This document shows, piece by piece, positions 48,731 through 61,700 of a stretch of 64,000 nucleotides of DNA. The number at the start of each line of letters is the position of its first letter. The first letter of the stretch is position 1. Source of the stretch: Anaeramoeba flamelloides (Eukaryota > Metamonada > Anaeramoebidae); contig JANTQA010000016.1 in assembly GCA_027625915.1 (NCBI GenBank), positions 4,120,525 to 4,184,524 of the forward strand, written 5' to 3'. The position numbers were made by a program, and so were the translations under genes. Below the pieces are notes generated by a model. The model saw nothing but the letters and a program-made list of their open reading frames with translations. It was not told the DNA's origin and made no database searches.

Positions 48731-49270
48731 TTTCACTCAAAGGGGCCCAGTCAAAAATGAAAAAGTCACTTTATTTTTAAGAATCAACCAAACTTAGATT
48801 GTTTAGAAATACGAGAAATAATAAACTTCTTATAAGAGTCCATAATTATAAAAGGAAACCCCTGAACAAACCATAAATTTCAAAAAAAAAAAAAATGTTA
48901 AAAAATTTTTTGGGCCACATCCATTGGAACGTCTCGTGCAAAATTCTCAATTTCTTTAGGAAATTAAAATTGTTGATAATAAGATTTTTTACTTGTAAAT
49001 GTATGAATTTTAAAAGAACATACAAAGCTTAACCTTTCTTAATGTTTATTTCGTCTTTCAAACATTTTTTTTTTCAAAGTTACTTTTTAAAAAAAAAAGA
49101 AAAAAGAAAAAAAAAAAAAAAAAGAAAAAATAAAAAAAAAAAACAAAATTTTACAAAATGAAAAAAAGATTTTGATCTAAAAATTGAAAATTTTAGTTTG
49201 ATAAGAGTAATGAATTAAACTCATGGAATGTCTTCCATTTCTTCAATAAAACTGGGCCCCTTTGACTGAA
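48731..49270. repeat. MITE-like element with AAAGGGGCCCAGT inverted ends
   Basis: The left end reads TTTCACTCAAAGGGGCCCAGT and the right end reads ACTGGGCCCCTTTGACTGAAA, its complement with one mismatch, about 540 bp apart. An A-rich arm lies at 49086-49143. The GGGCCC core is exceptional in this AT-rich DNA. No ORF. Confidence 0.75.
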
Positions 49271-50096
49271 AAAGAATTTTTATATATATATATATATATA
49301 AATAAATAAATATTTATGCCAACATTCTTACTCAAGATAACATATTTCGAAATTTTAGAGAATTAATAATATTTTAAATTATAAACACATACTCTTTTAA
49401 GTAATTTATTATTGATAATATACATCTGATCACATTCTACTTGCGAAACTTTTTAATCTATTTAAACAAACATTGGAATTATAATACCCTTTAAACACCT
49501 TTTCACCTTTTTAAACTTTTTAAATTCGCTTTTGAAATCTTAAAACGCTTCAAAATATTTAATGAGATATTAATAAGCAATAAAAAAGTTTAAAGAAAAG
49601 TTAGAGAGTTTAAAAAAACTTTTAAGGATTTTTTTTTGATTCTATCATAATTTTTAACAGGTAATAATAGGCGAGTTGAATGGAACGGTTATAATAAATC
49701 GTAAATAAATCAAGATTTTAAATAAAATAATATATTTCTATTGAACATGAAAGATTACAATAAAATCTGGAAAATAAAAAAATTATTTTTAATTATTGAG
49801 AAAGAAGTTTCAAATATTCTCAGTTAACTTAATATTATAATTTCCTTTTAGAAATTGAAGCTTAAAATCTTTACATTTTCAACTGCCAATTGATAGGAAT
49901 AATGTTAAACGTTTCCAGTTAACATTATTTCAAAAACTTGAATTGTATTAATTTGTTAAGAAAAATTAATCTGCTATGTTCAAAAGTTCGAAAGAACGAT
50001 AGAAAATGTCCAATATTTTCTAGTCTTTCTTTCTGCTAATCTGTGAAAAATAAAGTAGAAATTTATTTGAGTTTTTTTTTTTTTTTTTTTTTTTTT

Positions 50097-50545
50097 TTAA
50101 GGGAATAGCGTCTACCAAGGAGAAACCTAAGATTAAAATATTATGTGATTTGGAGTTAATTACATTATTGCTACATGGTTCAAAAGTCTCTAAAAAATCA
50201 ATTAGTCAACTAGTAATATGTGTTGATCTCATCAATTAAAAATGATCCTGGTATTAGTAAAAAAATTAAAGATTTTATAAATAAAATCTATATTTTGAAA
50301 CAAATTTAAAGGTTTAATTATCAATATTTCAGACTCTCAAGTTGTAAAATATCTTTCGTAAATTTGTCACGAAATGTAGATTAATAGCAAAAAAATTCAA
50401 TTTTTTAAAAAATTAAATAATTAACGCATAGATTTTTTTTGTAAAAATTATTTCTCAAATCTTGGAAATAGATTGAAAATACTATTAGAATTATCAAAAG
50501 CAAACAAAACTAACCAGACTTTGACTTTTTTTTTGATTTTGGGAT
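50097..50545 (+). repeat. TTAA-end element, left-end fragment
   Basis: It begins TTAAGGGAATAGCGTCTACC right after a run of about 28 T and follows the left half of the 53444 copy (ACATGGTTCAAAAGTCTCTA, AAAAATTATTTCTCAAAT, CAAAACTAACCAGACTTTG). It then loses similarity, and no right end is found nearby. Confidence 0.75.
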
Positions 50546-51786
50546 TATTTGTTATACTAACTCAAGAATTTAAAAAGAAGTTTTGTTTAGTAAATAACAT
50601 TCATAAAATTTATTGATGCTTTCTTTTTGTTGTAAAATGGTAAGAAGATATATTAGATTTGTTGGGAATATTCAAAAAGGTGTCATTTTTCAGATTTCAA
50701 CCTGTTTTAAAAAAGAGTTAACTAAAAGTTTACTAAAGTGTTAACCAAACTTCAGAAAACGTTTGAATTCGATAGTTGAAAGTCCCACTTATAAATTTTT
50801 TTCTACACACTTGTTTTTTTCTAGAAAAAAAATTGTTTAAAATAAAATTCAAAATGAAAAGATCAAATAATTTTTAAAATCTAGTTTTGCCGACTATTTA
50901 ACTTTTCTCAAAATTTTCAAGTGTGGTTTTCTTTTTCAGAAAAGAGACAATTTATAACGGTCGGAGTAATATAATTTGTTTGAATTGTTCTGTCACATTT
51001 TTACTTTTTGAGTTAAAAAAGAAAAAGAAAAAAAAAAAAAAAATACTAAAAATATAATTAAATTAGAAAAAATGATTTTAATCTAAAAATTGAAATTTTT
51101 TTTTTAATTTGAAAGAATATTTACTATTTGTTGCAAAATAAATTGAACAAAATTTTCATTCCTCTTCCAAAAAAAAGATTTTAAAACCTTATAAATTTCA
51201 AATTTTAACTTCTTAAAATAAGCAAAAATTATTAATATCCCTTTTAGAATTGAACTTTTATGATTTACTTTAATTCTTGAGATGTGTTTTTTTTGGAAAG
51301 CTGAATGAAAATGTTATTTCATTTATTTTGGAATTGAGAGTAAGTATAATGGCAACTAGAATGCAATTTTACCTTCTTTAATAATAAATAAAAAATAAAT
51401 GTAATTTTTTTTGTCATTTTGAAAGTTTTTTTAATGGAATTGAAAAATATAAAATATTGTATATAGATTTAGAAATTTCCCAAAAAAATGATTTTTAATT
51501 TTTCTATTCATTTGCCAAGGGGGAGAATAATAATTTCAAAAAACAAAAAATAAATATTTTTATTAATGTATAAAATAATAGGAGAAAGATTTAAAGAAAG
51601 AAAAATTCAAAAAAACTCTAAGAATAAGTGAAAAAAAAAAAAAAAAAAAAAATGAGAAAAGAAAATAACGATAAGAATAAGAAAAAAAAAGAGTGTAGTC
51701 TAAAGCCAAGGAAAATACAACTAAATACAATTTATATATTATATATCAAAATCATTTCAATTTATTACACTTGATACAAAATTTAA

Positions 51787-54700
51787 TTAACAACACCCCG
51801 CGTCATTATTCGATTTTTTTCTTTGTGATTCTTCATTTTCATTTTTAATTTTGAGAATTTCTTCATCATCCTTTTCATTATAAGGTTTTATTGTATGTTC
51901 TAAAATAAATTGAACCAAAAATCTTATTGCAGCACTTAAATTAATACCGTCTTTTGCACTAGTTTCAAACCATTGAATAAAACCCCCTTCTTTACAATAT
52001 TCATCCATTTTTTCTCTAAAGCTCTTCCAATTTTTATCATCTTTATCTATTAAATCAATCTGTTACAATATTAAGAGAAGAAAATGAAGAAGAAGATGAA
52101 GAATAAAAATATTTTTGATTTGAAAATTGAAAATTTATTCTGAGAAGAAACCGAGATAAAAGGCCCCAAAACAACTTCCAGTAACAATATAAAGTAAATC
52201 AGCATTTTTTAAAAATAGTTTATATTTGAATTTCTTTAGTTATATCATTTTCTTAATGACTTTATAATATTTAAGATTGATCCTTAAAAATTTATATAGA
52301 GCAGTGAAAAAAATACCGGACATGAAAAAAATCCCGGGCAAGATTTTTAATTGTGAATATTAGTAAAATTATTGTGTAATTTCATTTATTTACAATCAAA
52401 TTCCTTTTTTTAAGAATCGAACTTTTTCAATTATAACCCCCCCACTTATTAGAATGATGATTGATGAAATCACACTTGTTCAAAACACCATTCAATCAAT
52501 CAAAAAACAAGAAGAAAAATTATCATTTTCCAAACTCTAGTAAACCTCAATAAAAGTCGATTGTTTTTCAAAAAAAGTTGATCAACATATGGCTATCAAA
52601 CAATTACTCGAGTATTATAGAGACACCTTATTTTGATGGACTTTAGGTAGGTTTTTTACCGATTTCATAAAAAAATTGGTTATTTATAATAAGGATTTCA
52701 TTGAAATTAGACAAAAATTTTACTAATACTCACAATTAAAAATCTTGTCCGGGATTTTTTTCATGACCGGGATTTTTTTCCCTACTATACCTTACAAAAA
52801 GATGACCACATGATCAACAATTTGGGGATTATTTGCCCCCTCGCCTCTTTTTCTAGCTTTTAACTCTTGTATTTCAAAAGTTCAACCAGAGTTAAAAGGT
52901 ATTGTTGGGCTGATCATTAATAGAGTGTGGACATTTCACTATTTTCTTTATCATTATTTACTTTATGTGAGAAATTTCCATTTTTATCGAAAACTTCAAT
53001 TTATTTTAGAAATCAAGCACTGCGTTTAGCTTTAATTTTTAATTATTTGATTAATACACCCATTTGGAAATTTAATTATTATAATAAATAAATAAAAGAA
53101 CAGCAATGTTTTTTTCAAAAAAAAATAACTTTTTCTTTTTGCAATTTTGTAACATATTTCCTTTTAATGATTGTCTGCAATAAAATATTACGTAATTATG
53201 CTTATTTTAAAAAAATCACCCATTTTGATAATTTATTCTTTTTAGATAATATAATAAAATGACCAATACACTCTTTTTTAATCATATATCTATCGATTTT
53301 AAATCTAAACCATGTGTAATTATTTCTTATTAAACCCATTTGTTTCAAGAGATTAAAAGAAAAGTATAATGGGGAAAAATTCAAATAATTAAAAAATTGA
53401 TCAAAAAAAAAAAAAAAAAAACAATTATTTTTTGATCTTCTGTTTAAGGGATTAGCGTCTACCAAGGAGAAGCATAAGATTAAAATATGTTGTTATTGGG
53501 TGTTAACCACATTAGTGTGCCATGGTTCGAACTGTCTCTAAAAAATCGATTAGTCAAGTATTAATATTTGTCGATCCTAATCAATTTAAAAATGATCCTT
53601 TGTATTAGTAAAAAAATCTGCATTTCACCACAAATTTAAAGGTTTGTTTATCAATATTTAGACTTCCAAAGTTGTATATATCTTTTTTACATTTGTGGTG
53701 AAATTTAGATTAATAGCTAAAAAATTCATTTTTTTAAAAAAATTAAATAATTAACGAATATAGATTTTTTTAGTACAAATTATTTCTCAAATATTGGAAA
53801 TATTTATTGATGTTAAAATTAGCTTTATCAAAAGGAAAGAAAACTAATCAGTCTTTGGGTTTTTGTGTTGATCTTTTTTTAGTTAATCTTTGAAAATACA
53901 AAATTCTAAAAATTGTTACTTTTGGAAGTTCTAAATATGAATTATTAACTACTGTAATACTATTATTTTGAGTTTCTATTTTTAGATTTGGAAAAAGGAA
54001 TTAAAAAAAAAAAATTTCAAAATGAAAATTTTTAATTGTAATCATTATTAAAAAATGTAATAATTTATTGTGTAATAGGATTTATAATGGATTTTTTCGA
54101 GCCACAGAAACTATTTTAGCATGGCACACTAATATCATTTACAGCCAATTACAACATACTTTAATTATGAGGAAATCTATTGTGACGCTAACCCCTTAAC
54201 ATTTGATTTAATTATTTCTTCTTTGCTGAGTTTTATTTTAAATTCTGAATGGAAAAACTTTAATTTGAAAATTTTTTTAGTTAACAAATTACTTGTTATT
54301 TCGAAAGAAATTCCCAAAATGAAATTATAATTTCAATTTTGGTTTAATTTATCTAATTCTAAATTTGGTTAAAGAAAATACGATATATTTTAAATTCCTC
54401 TTCAGAAAAATAGATGTATTGGATGAATTTGTTTGATTTTAAAATGATTTATTTTCTATCATTTTGGAAAATTCAAAATAATTATAAATTGCTTTAAAAT
54501 TTTTTCACCATATTTTCTTTTTTTTTTTTGATTGATCATTTTGGGTTATTTTTTTTTGATTTCGATAATTCAATCTTTTTACTTTAATCTTGGAAAGGTA
54601 TTTGTTTTGGCTTAATTTTTACAATATTATTCGAAAAAAGAATTTTGAAAAATAAATTTGTAAAAAACAGTTTTCAGTAAAATAATAATGAATAGGAATA

Positions 54701-57700
54701 GGGGCAAGAAAGCCAAGACAGCTCCTGGTTTATTCTCGGCTAAACTCAGAAAATAAAGAAGAAATATATCAAAAATATACTTTGAATTGTTTTTTTTTTT
54801 TTTCATTCTTCATTTCTATAAGTTTATTTGGAAATATGATCTTTCTAATTCGGTATTAAAAAGGCTATGATTTCAAAAATACACCTTTTCATGTCTTCTT
54901 TTTTCGTTTATTCTTTGAGTAATTTCAAATATTCCTATAAACACATTTCTAGATCCAAAACATAATTTAATAAAACTAAAAATTTTATCAAAAAAAATGC
55001 CCCGAAAAATTGAAAAATTAACGATTTCAACTCTGAATTGCTTTGGGTTCGCTTTTTTTTCACAAATAGAGCAGTGAATGATATTTTAATTTCAATTTTC
55101 AATATATAGTGGAAAACAAAAAATATTTTTTCAGTAATATTCACACAATTTAAATTTTCAAAAATGGTAAAATGATCATACTTCCTTAAGGACTATCCGA
55201 ATTTTGAGGTAAGTAATTTATTACTTTTATTACTAGCAACACATGTTTATTGGCTTAAAAGAATGTTAAGTCAAGAAATCTTGTTTTGTTTTAAAATTCT
55301 AGGTTTTTTTTTTCGAAATTTTGACATTTGAGGTAGCCTATATTCACAATCCAAAATCCAAAATTTACTTTGAAATATTTTGAAAATCAAAAGACTTTTA
55401 CTACATTTACTTGCCATTACATATTAAAATATTCTGGAGTTGATGACAATGGTATAAATATACTTTCATATAAAGTAGAAATTAAGAGAAGTAAAAGGTC
55501 AAAAAATAAATCTTTAAATTCGCTTTTTTTTATGTTGAAGTGAGGAAATTAATATCCTCTAACAGCCGTTAGGTTTTCCAGAATTTAACAAGAATGGAGC
55601 AAAATCTTAGATTTTACTCAATTCTTTTAAATTCTGGAAAATCTAGGCACCCTTCGGCACTTCAGGTTAGGTTTTTTTGAGTTTTCTGGTTATTTGTGAA
55701 GTGTTCTAGATTTTTTTTAATTTAAGAAATAAACCGAAAATTTATTTAATTTTGGGTTATTTCTTAAATTAAAAGAAATTACCAGTAGGTTTTCCAGAAT
55801 TTAACAAAAATTGAGTTAAATCTTTAATTTTACTCTATTTTTTTGAACCTTGGAAAACCTAGGCAATCTGTGGCACTTAAGGTTAGGTTTTTTTGAGTTT
55901 TCTGGTTATTTGTCAAGTGTTCTAGGTTTTTTTTTACTTTTTGAAATAAACAGAAAATTTTAATAAATTTTCGGTTTATTTTGAAAAGTAAAAAAAACCT
56001 AACGAAAATCAATAGAGTTTTTAGATAAAAAAGGAGACCTCAAGAAAGCCATCGTTAGGTCTACCAAAATTTAAAAGAATTGAGAAAAATCTATAAATTT
56101 TCTCATTCTTTTGAATCCTGGAAAAGCACCTTTTTATTTTTTTTTTTAATTTTAGAAATTAAGAGATAATTTATTCAATTTTTTGGTTTATGTCTTAAAT
56201 AAAAAAATAAAAAAAAAAATAAAAAACATGTCACTTGACTGCGCTCTACGATACTTGGTATCACTTGACGACACGGGCGCTTATTGATATTATTATTATA
56301 CCTAATAATTTTTAAATATTATTGAACTTTCTACCCAGAACTATTTAATATTAAGTTTTGTCTAAATTTATTAAGATTTGCATTTAATAATTATAAATTT
56401 TCTACTTCCCAATTAATATTTTCATCTTTTTTTTTTTTTTTTGAAAATTTTTAATTATTTGAAATGTGTTTAAAACCGAGAAGTTCTATTTTTTTTTTTT
56501 TGAGTTTTTCTCTTCTTATGTAAATTGAGATTATTGTTTGATCAAGTTTTACTCCAGTTTTTTTATTATTCTTGGAGAATCAATTGAACTTGTTTTGTTT
56601 AAGAATTTCTAAAAGTTTTTTGATCAGGAAATGTTTTTATAATTTTCCATTCAAAAGCTAAAAAAACCTAAAAATTTGAATATTTTGTCTTTCCTTTTAA
56701 AAGGCATCCTTTTAAACCATTTTTCCTCTTTACAACATTGGATTTCAGTTCTCACAGAACACAAAATTCGGAGATCCCTTAAAAAATCTAAATCTAAATC
56801 AAAACCAAATTCTTTAATATTTTCATTTTCTATGTAATAACTCAACCTATCAAAATAATCGTAAAATCTGAATATCTGAATTAAAAAAAAATTAATACAT
56901 CTAATATATTTAAAACAATAATAATATTCTTAATATAATTCAAAAAAAAAGAACCAATATATTTATTAACTCTAGTGAATAATAGACGATTTTTTGAGTT
57001 TTTTATTAAAATTTTTAAATAAAAATTTAGAAATCTCTAAATTTCCGTAGAATGGTTTTTTTTTTTTTTTTATATCAGACATAAACCAAAAAATTGTGAA
57101 ATTTTCATTTAATTTCTAAAATTAAAAAAAAAAAACATAAAGGTGCTTTTCCAGAATTCAAAAGAATGAGAAAATTTATAGATTTTTCTCAATTCTTTTA
57201 AATTTTGGTAGATTAACTTCGGTTTTCTTGAGTTTCTGAAATTAAAAGAAAATTTTTGAAATTTTCAGTTAATTTCTTATATTCAAAAAAACCCTAACTG
57301 CAAATAAGAGGGGCTAGTAACTCATCTGTTAAATAATAATAAAAAAAAAAACTCTTTAAGATTTTAAATCTTTTTTATATTAAGGTTTTCCTTTTAGAAT
57401 TGGGGAATTTGAGAATTTATTTACATTCTTCTTGGATTTTGTTTTTTTTTTTTTGGAAAGCCAAACGAAAATTTGTTGAATTTATTTTCAAATAATAGCA
57501 TCTTTTGAATGGTTAATTTGTCATACGAACCAATTTGAAAAGGTAAAATTTAATTAAGTGTAGGTTTGGAATTTGCCAGCCTTATTTGATTCTTTCTTAA
57601 AATTTGGTCAAGTGTCAATTTTAAAAAAGAAAATATTTTTATATTTCTTTCTAGGATACCTTAATTAATTCTATGAATACTTTAGTGTTAAGTGTGTATA

Positions 57701-58762
57701 CATATTCTTTGTGTTGGTTGTGCTGCTTATGAATAAAATGGCTAACCAGCCAAGTTTTTTGAAAAAAAAGAAAACAAAAATTTAAAGACAATTAATACCT
57801 TGTTAGCTAAAAGGACTGTGGGTATCGATTTTTTTGTGTTTGTAAAAACTTTTTCGTCAAGGTCCTTTTTCCAATATTTGACAGAGTCAAAAGTACTGAG
57901 CCTTGTTACATCAAAAACAAGGACTGCACCAACAGCTTCCTTATAAAACACTCTTGTCATATTCCCATAACGCTCTTGTCCTATTTATTTCATAATATTA
58001 AAAGCACACCACACCACAACACAACAAAAAACATTGGTGTTGTAAAAAATAGTCAATATGGTTCCAAAAAAGAATAAAAGAAGTTCTTTTATTAATCAAA
58101 TTTATTTGGTTATTTGTGAAGAATTTGTTTTTCAAAAGAATTATTTTACCAGCAATATCCCAAAACTGAATTCTAACACTTGTATTTGTATCAATTTTGA
58201 GTACCTTTAGAGCAAAATCTACACCGATCTTTAGAAAAAAGAAAACAAAAAAAAAAGAATAAAGATGTAAAACATTTCATTTGAAATGCCTCAAAAAACC
58301 CTTTTTTTCAGAATAAAAAAGATTGGAGATCAAATTGCTTCAAATTCTAAACAAGAAACAGTGTGATTATTTTTTTAATTCTTGAAAATTGGTTTGGATG
58401 TGGTTCAAATGAATGAAACAAAAAAGAATAAAAAAATTATTTACTGTGACTTTGTAGGATTTTGAAAAGAGCCCGTTGACATACTTTTGAATAATTGAAG
58501 TTTTCCCAGTTGCTATTTAATTTTTTTTGTTAGTTTTATGCAAGTAAATTCCAAAAAAGGATTATTATTGAAGAAATGACCAAGAGAAAATTTTAAAATA
58601 AAACCAAGAATGTGTGTACCTTTTTTCCTAAAATTTGGTGAGAGTTGGTTTGAAGAAAATAATAAAGTTAAAAAAAATTTCCAAAGTGAATAATTTAAGG
58701 ACAACATACACCAATTACAACTATTTTTACAGAAACTGCTTCTGTTTCATTTGATCAAACAT
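51787..58762 (-). CDS. Rab32-family small GTPase, 5 visible exons
   Basis: Exons on the minus strand are ~58739-58703, 58512-58445, 58228-58150, 57980-57799 and 52059-51787, giving 212 residues from the first sure codon (Rab32 is ~225). The protein is a GTP switch recruiting effectors to lysosome-related or mitochondrial membranes in known Rab32/38 members. Motifs are P-loop GVCSTGKT; switch I Thr in KVTIGVDF; WDIAGQERYGNMTRV, with Ile in place of the usual WDTAGQE (a Rab32/38/29 hallmark); NKID; ETSAKDG; and a C-terminal Cys-Cys for prenylation. Introns are 190, 216, 169 and 5739 bp. The first donor would be GTCCTT, chosen because only it gives the eight-residue P-loop. The 5' end is unsettled. 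The ATG at 58762 is one base out of frame with the GTPase, and no ATG lies in frame after an upstream stop. Either an A is missing from a short A run, or a further 5' exon exists. Confidence 0.9.
52295..52789. repeat. MITE-like element with long CCCGG-containing inverted ends
   Basis: The left end reads TATAGAGCAGTGAAAAAAAT, then CCGGACATGAAAAAAATCCC and GGGCAAGATTTTTAATTGTG. The right end is the complement of almost all of this over about 65 bp, ending CCTACTATA. Within each arm a CCGG-AAAAAAAT unit is repeated twice. TA-type target duplication is possible. An isolated related end lies at 14656-14720. No ORF. Confidence 0.8.
53444..54199 (+). repeat. TTAA-end element, whole copy (756 bp)
   Basis: It starts TTAAGGGATTAGCGTCTACC and ends GACGCTAACCCCTTAA; the outer 16 bp are complementary with one mismatch. 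Subterminal parts also pair: CACATTAGTGTGCCATGG near the left and GCATGGCACACTAATATC near the right. TTAA at both edges suggests a TTAA-target (piggyBac-like) non-autonomous transposon. Against that, known piggyBac ends usually begin CCC rather than GGG. It serves as the reference for copies at 10963, 16844 and 50097. Confidence 0.8.
55420..57360 (+). repeat. Hairpin-array element, copy A3
   Basis: Type-A palindromes lie at about 55570-55644, 55788-55862, 56056-56122 and 57145-57215. Type-B units (GAAATAAACCGAAAAT and complement) lie at about 55717-55775 and 55930-55998. Junctions are ATCTAGGCACC, CCTAGGC and CCTAACG. Decamer-like units appear at 55640-55665 and, in reverse, at 56226-56275. 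The upstream flank (55420-55505) matches that of A1, and the linker and tail match A2, tying the three arrays into one family. It lies in the Rab intron, antisense to that gene. Confidence 0.8.
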
Positions 58763-61700
58763 TGGAATTTGAACCAGAATCAAGAATGTATAAAAGAAGA
58801 TAAAAAATGGTAAATTGAAACAAAATTTTTTTTTGTTGAACTGAAAAAATAATTTCGATGGAGAAGAAAAAGTTGGTTTTTAAAAGCGTCTGTAACAAAT
58901 TTGTTGTTACTGTTAATATCAAAATTAAAAAGATCTAAATTTTCATTTTTGGCTTTCTCAAAAATCTCATCTCTAGAGAACCTTCGTAAAATAAATATAA
59001 GTCCTAAAGGGAAATGTATAATGGAAGTTTCTTTTAAGATTGATTTGAAAAATTTGTTTATAAATCTGTTTTTTATTTTCCGGAATGAGAATTTTATATC
59101 ATTTATTTTGAAACAAATAGCAGGATTTTTGGAACTGGAATTTTGAAATTTAATTTTTAATAAAACTGATAAATTCAAAAAATCTTTGTAACTTATTGCT
59201 CAATTTACTATTTTTATTTTTATTTACTTTTGATTAGAATAATAAGGTACTTTATAGGTTGAAGGTCAATTTTTTTTAGGTAAACACAGTAAAATAAAGA
59301 TATAAAAATACCCCTTGAAGAGTTTTTGTAATCACAGTAATATTTGTCAAGAAGAAATTCTTTGTGAAAAAAATGACATATTTGAACAATTTTAAGTTGA
59401 AAGATCATGCCAAAATTTGATTTTAATCTTTCTGAATTTTGATTTCAACTCTGAACTCCTACAGTAATTCTCATGGACTGTTCTACATTTTTTTATTTTT
59501 TTATGAGTTTGAGAAGTTCTCAAATTTGAACTTTACTTGAAAAACCATAAAAATCATTTTTATTGCAATTATTTTTTTTATTGTTTTTCAATTTTCTTTT
59601 TCATTGAAAAAGAAAAGAAATGTGTGCCAACACAAAATTAAAAATGATAAAAAATGTTTTTTTTTTTTTCTTCAGAATGAAAATTCTTTTTTGAAAATTG
59701 AAAGTGAAAAAATAGCATAATAACTCCAACACTCTCAAGGGTGGGGTCTTAGTCACTTAAATACTAATAAACTTTGTAAACTGGATGAATTTTCAAATAT
59801 TCTTTACAAAGAACTAATTGAAAGAGGAGTTTACTGTTCAACATAAAGAAAATTATATTAAAAAATTGTTTGTAATGATTTTTTTTAGGTTTTATCATTA
59901 TAATGAATATACCAATATAAGGCCTTTTAGCAATAACCAAACAACAAAGAGACATCTATTTAATTTCATCCTAAAGGGTTTTTTTTTTTTAACTTTATTA
60001 TCAACTTTAACTTTATATTTTATTACATTTTAAGATATCTTTTTTGTTTTGTGTTATAGAAGCCAAGAAAAAGAGATAATTTATTAAATTTCTAAAATGG
60101 AAGAAAGAAGGAAAAAAAAATTTTCGTTAAAAGGAACAATGTGCTAAACAGATTTTGAAGAGAAGAGGAATTGTAGGTTCAAGTTATTCAAGTCAACTTC
60201 CGATGTTGAAAAAATAATCTTGAGTTTTTGGAAAGGTACTTTGAAATTCTAAAAATCTTTTTGTATTTAAATTTTCAAAAAAATTTATCATTTGTTACTG
60301 AAATGAAATAAAAAAAAATTGTTTTCATTCAATTTGTTATTTTTTTTTCCAAAAAAAATTAATCAGCAATAAACTAACAACAGTACACAAACAAGCTAGT
60401 TTCAGAAATAGTAATATCAATGATAGTAAACTTATAATAAAAAGCACCAAAGAAAAGAAGTAAAATAACATCAAACTCAATAAGAACATTAATATTAAAA
60501 AAATACTGGGAGATTCCAATTAAATAAATCCAAAATCATCAAAAGTAACAACTTTGAAAATAATGATCAGTATAATGATTAAATAAAATTTTGAGAATAT
60601 TATATTTGTTTATAAAAAAAAAAATTAATAAAGAAAAGAGATATATGGTTATTTAAAAACTCTTTTAAAGGTTTTTTTTTTTTTTTAATTTTGATATGAA
60701 AATAATTAAATTTTGATAAAAATATTTTAACATTATTTGAAAACATTTTTTTTTATTATTAAACAATTAATTATCCCACCAAAAGAATTTTTTTCAAAGA
60801 TTTATTAAAACAAAATTTCTAAATATCAATTATCACTTATTTTTACAATACAATATTTAATTTTAATATTATTTTAGAATAATATATATAATACAAATTA
60901 TTTGTATATGGTTTATTGATAAATATCTTCTTTTTATTCTGAAAAAGAAAAATGTATAATTTGTAGAACGATCCTCAACTCAAATTAACACATTTTCAGA
61001 AAATAAAGTTCAAATTTTTTTTAAAATTCTATATAGATTTTTTATTCTCAAGGTTTCTTAAAAGGATTCTCAAAATTGAATAAATTTATCAAGAGAATTT
61101 AAAAAAAAATAATTAAATGTTCAATCATACACCATATGTAGATCTAAAAAATGAAAATATATAATGTCTATCCCCCTAAAATTTTTTTTCATATGAAAAA
61201 ACAACTTTTCCTTTTATACACATTTTTTCAAAAAAACGATTTATTTTCAATTAGAGAAAATTAAAGATAAATTATGAATCAAGACATTTGCATTTTTTGA
61301 CTATTTTTTTGGGTACAAAACTGAAAATGTTCAAAACTATATAGCTATGTCCCATCTCAATTAGATATCAAGATATTTTAAATTTCATTACAACAGTATA
61401 AATAAATTATAATAAAGATTATTTAGAAAGATAAAAGTAAAGAATGAGTAAGGATCCAGTTTGAGGGTTTATATTTCTTTTATTAAGGAATAATTTGAAA
61501 AACAATTATACTTTTTTAATTCTATGCATTTGGTTTCTCTAATCAATTATGATAAAAATTGTTTTTGATCATCAGTGAAGTATTATTAAAAAATATATTT
61601 GTTTCTTAACACACTTCTTATAACAAGATTAGTTTCCAAAAGTTATGAAGATAAGATATCATAATGGTCACTGAAAAAATTTTCTATTATTCAATACTTT

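Larger units (their letters stand above)
48379..51786. other. Convergent intergenic region, no gene seen
   Basis: 3.4 kb lie between the 3' ends of the low-complexity gene and the Rab gene. It holds an inverted-end element (48731-49270), TA repeats (49281-49300), a left-end TTAA element fragment (50097-50545) next to a long T run, and several A-rich runs. No gene was detected. Confidence 0.6.
52060..57798 (-). other. Giant fourth intron of the Rab32-like gene
   Basis: 5739 bp, donor AAG|GTATTA and acceptor AACAG|ATT, phase 0, located inside the NKxD motif. It contains the CCCGG-ended element (52295-52789), the whole TTAA element (53444-54199) and hairpin-array copy A3 (about 55420-57360). 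The remainder is A/T-rich. No nested gene is apparent. Confidence 0.85.

Noticed and set aside
53521-53535. tRNA-like B-box GGTTCGAAC
   Set aside because: It recurs as part of the TTAA element and has no matching A-box, stems or CCA-side pairing; similar GGTTCGA hits at 14992 and 28276 also fail.
58780-59178. 132-residue minus-strand frame upstream of the Rab gene as its first exon
   Set aside because: No GTPase-like sequence, and I could not find a donor joining it in frame to the P-loop exon.
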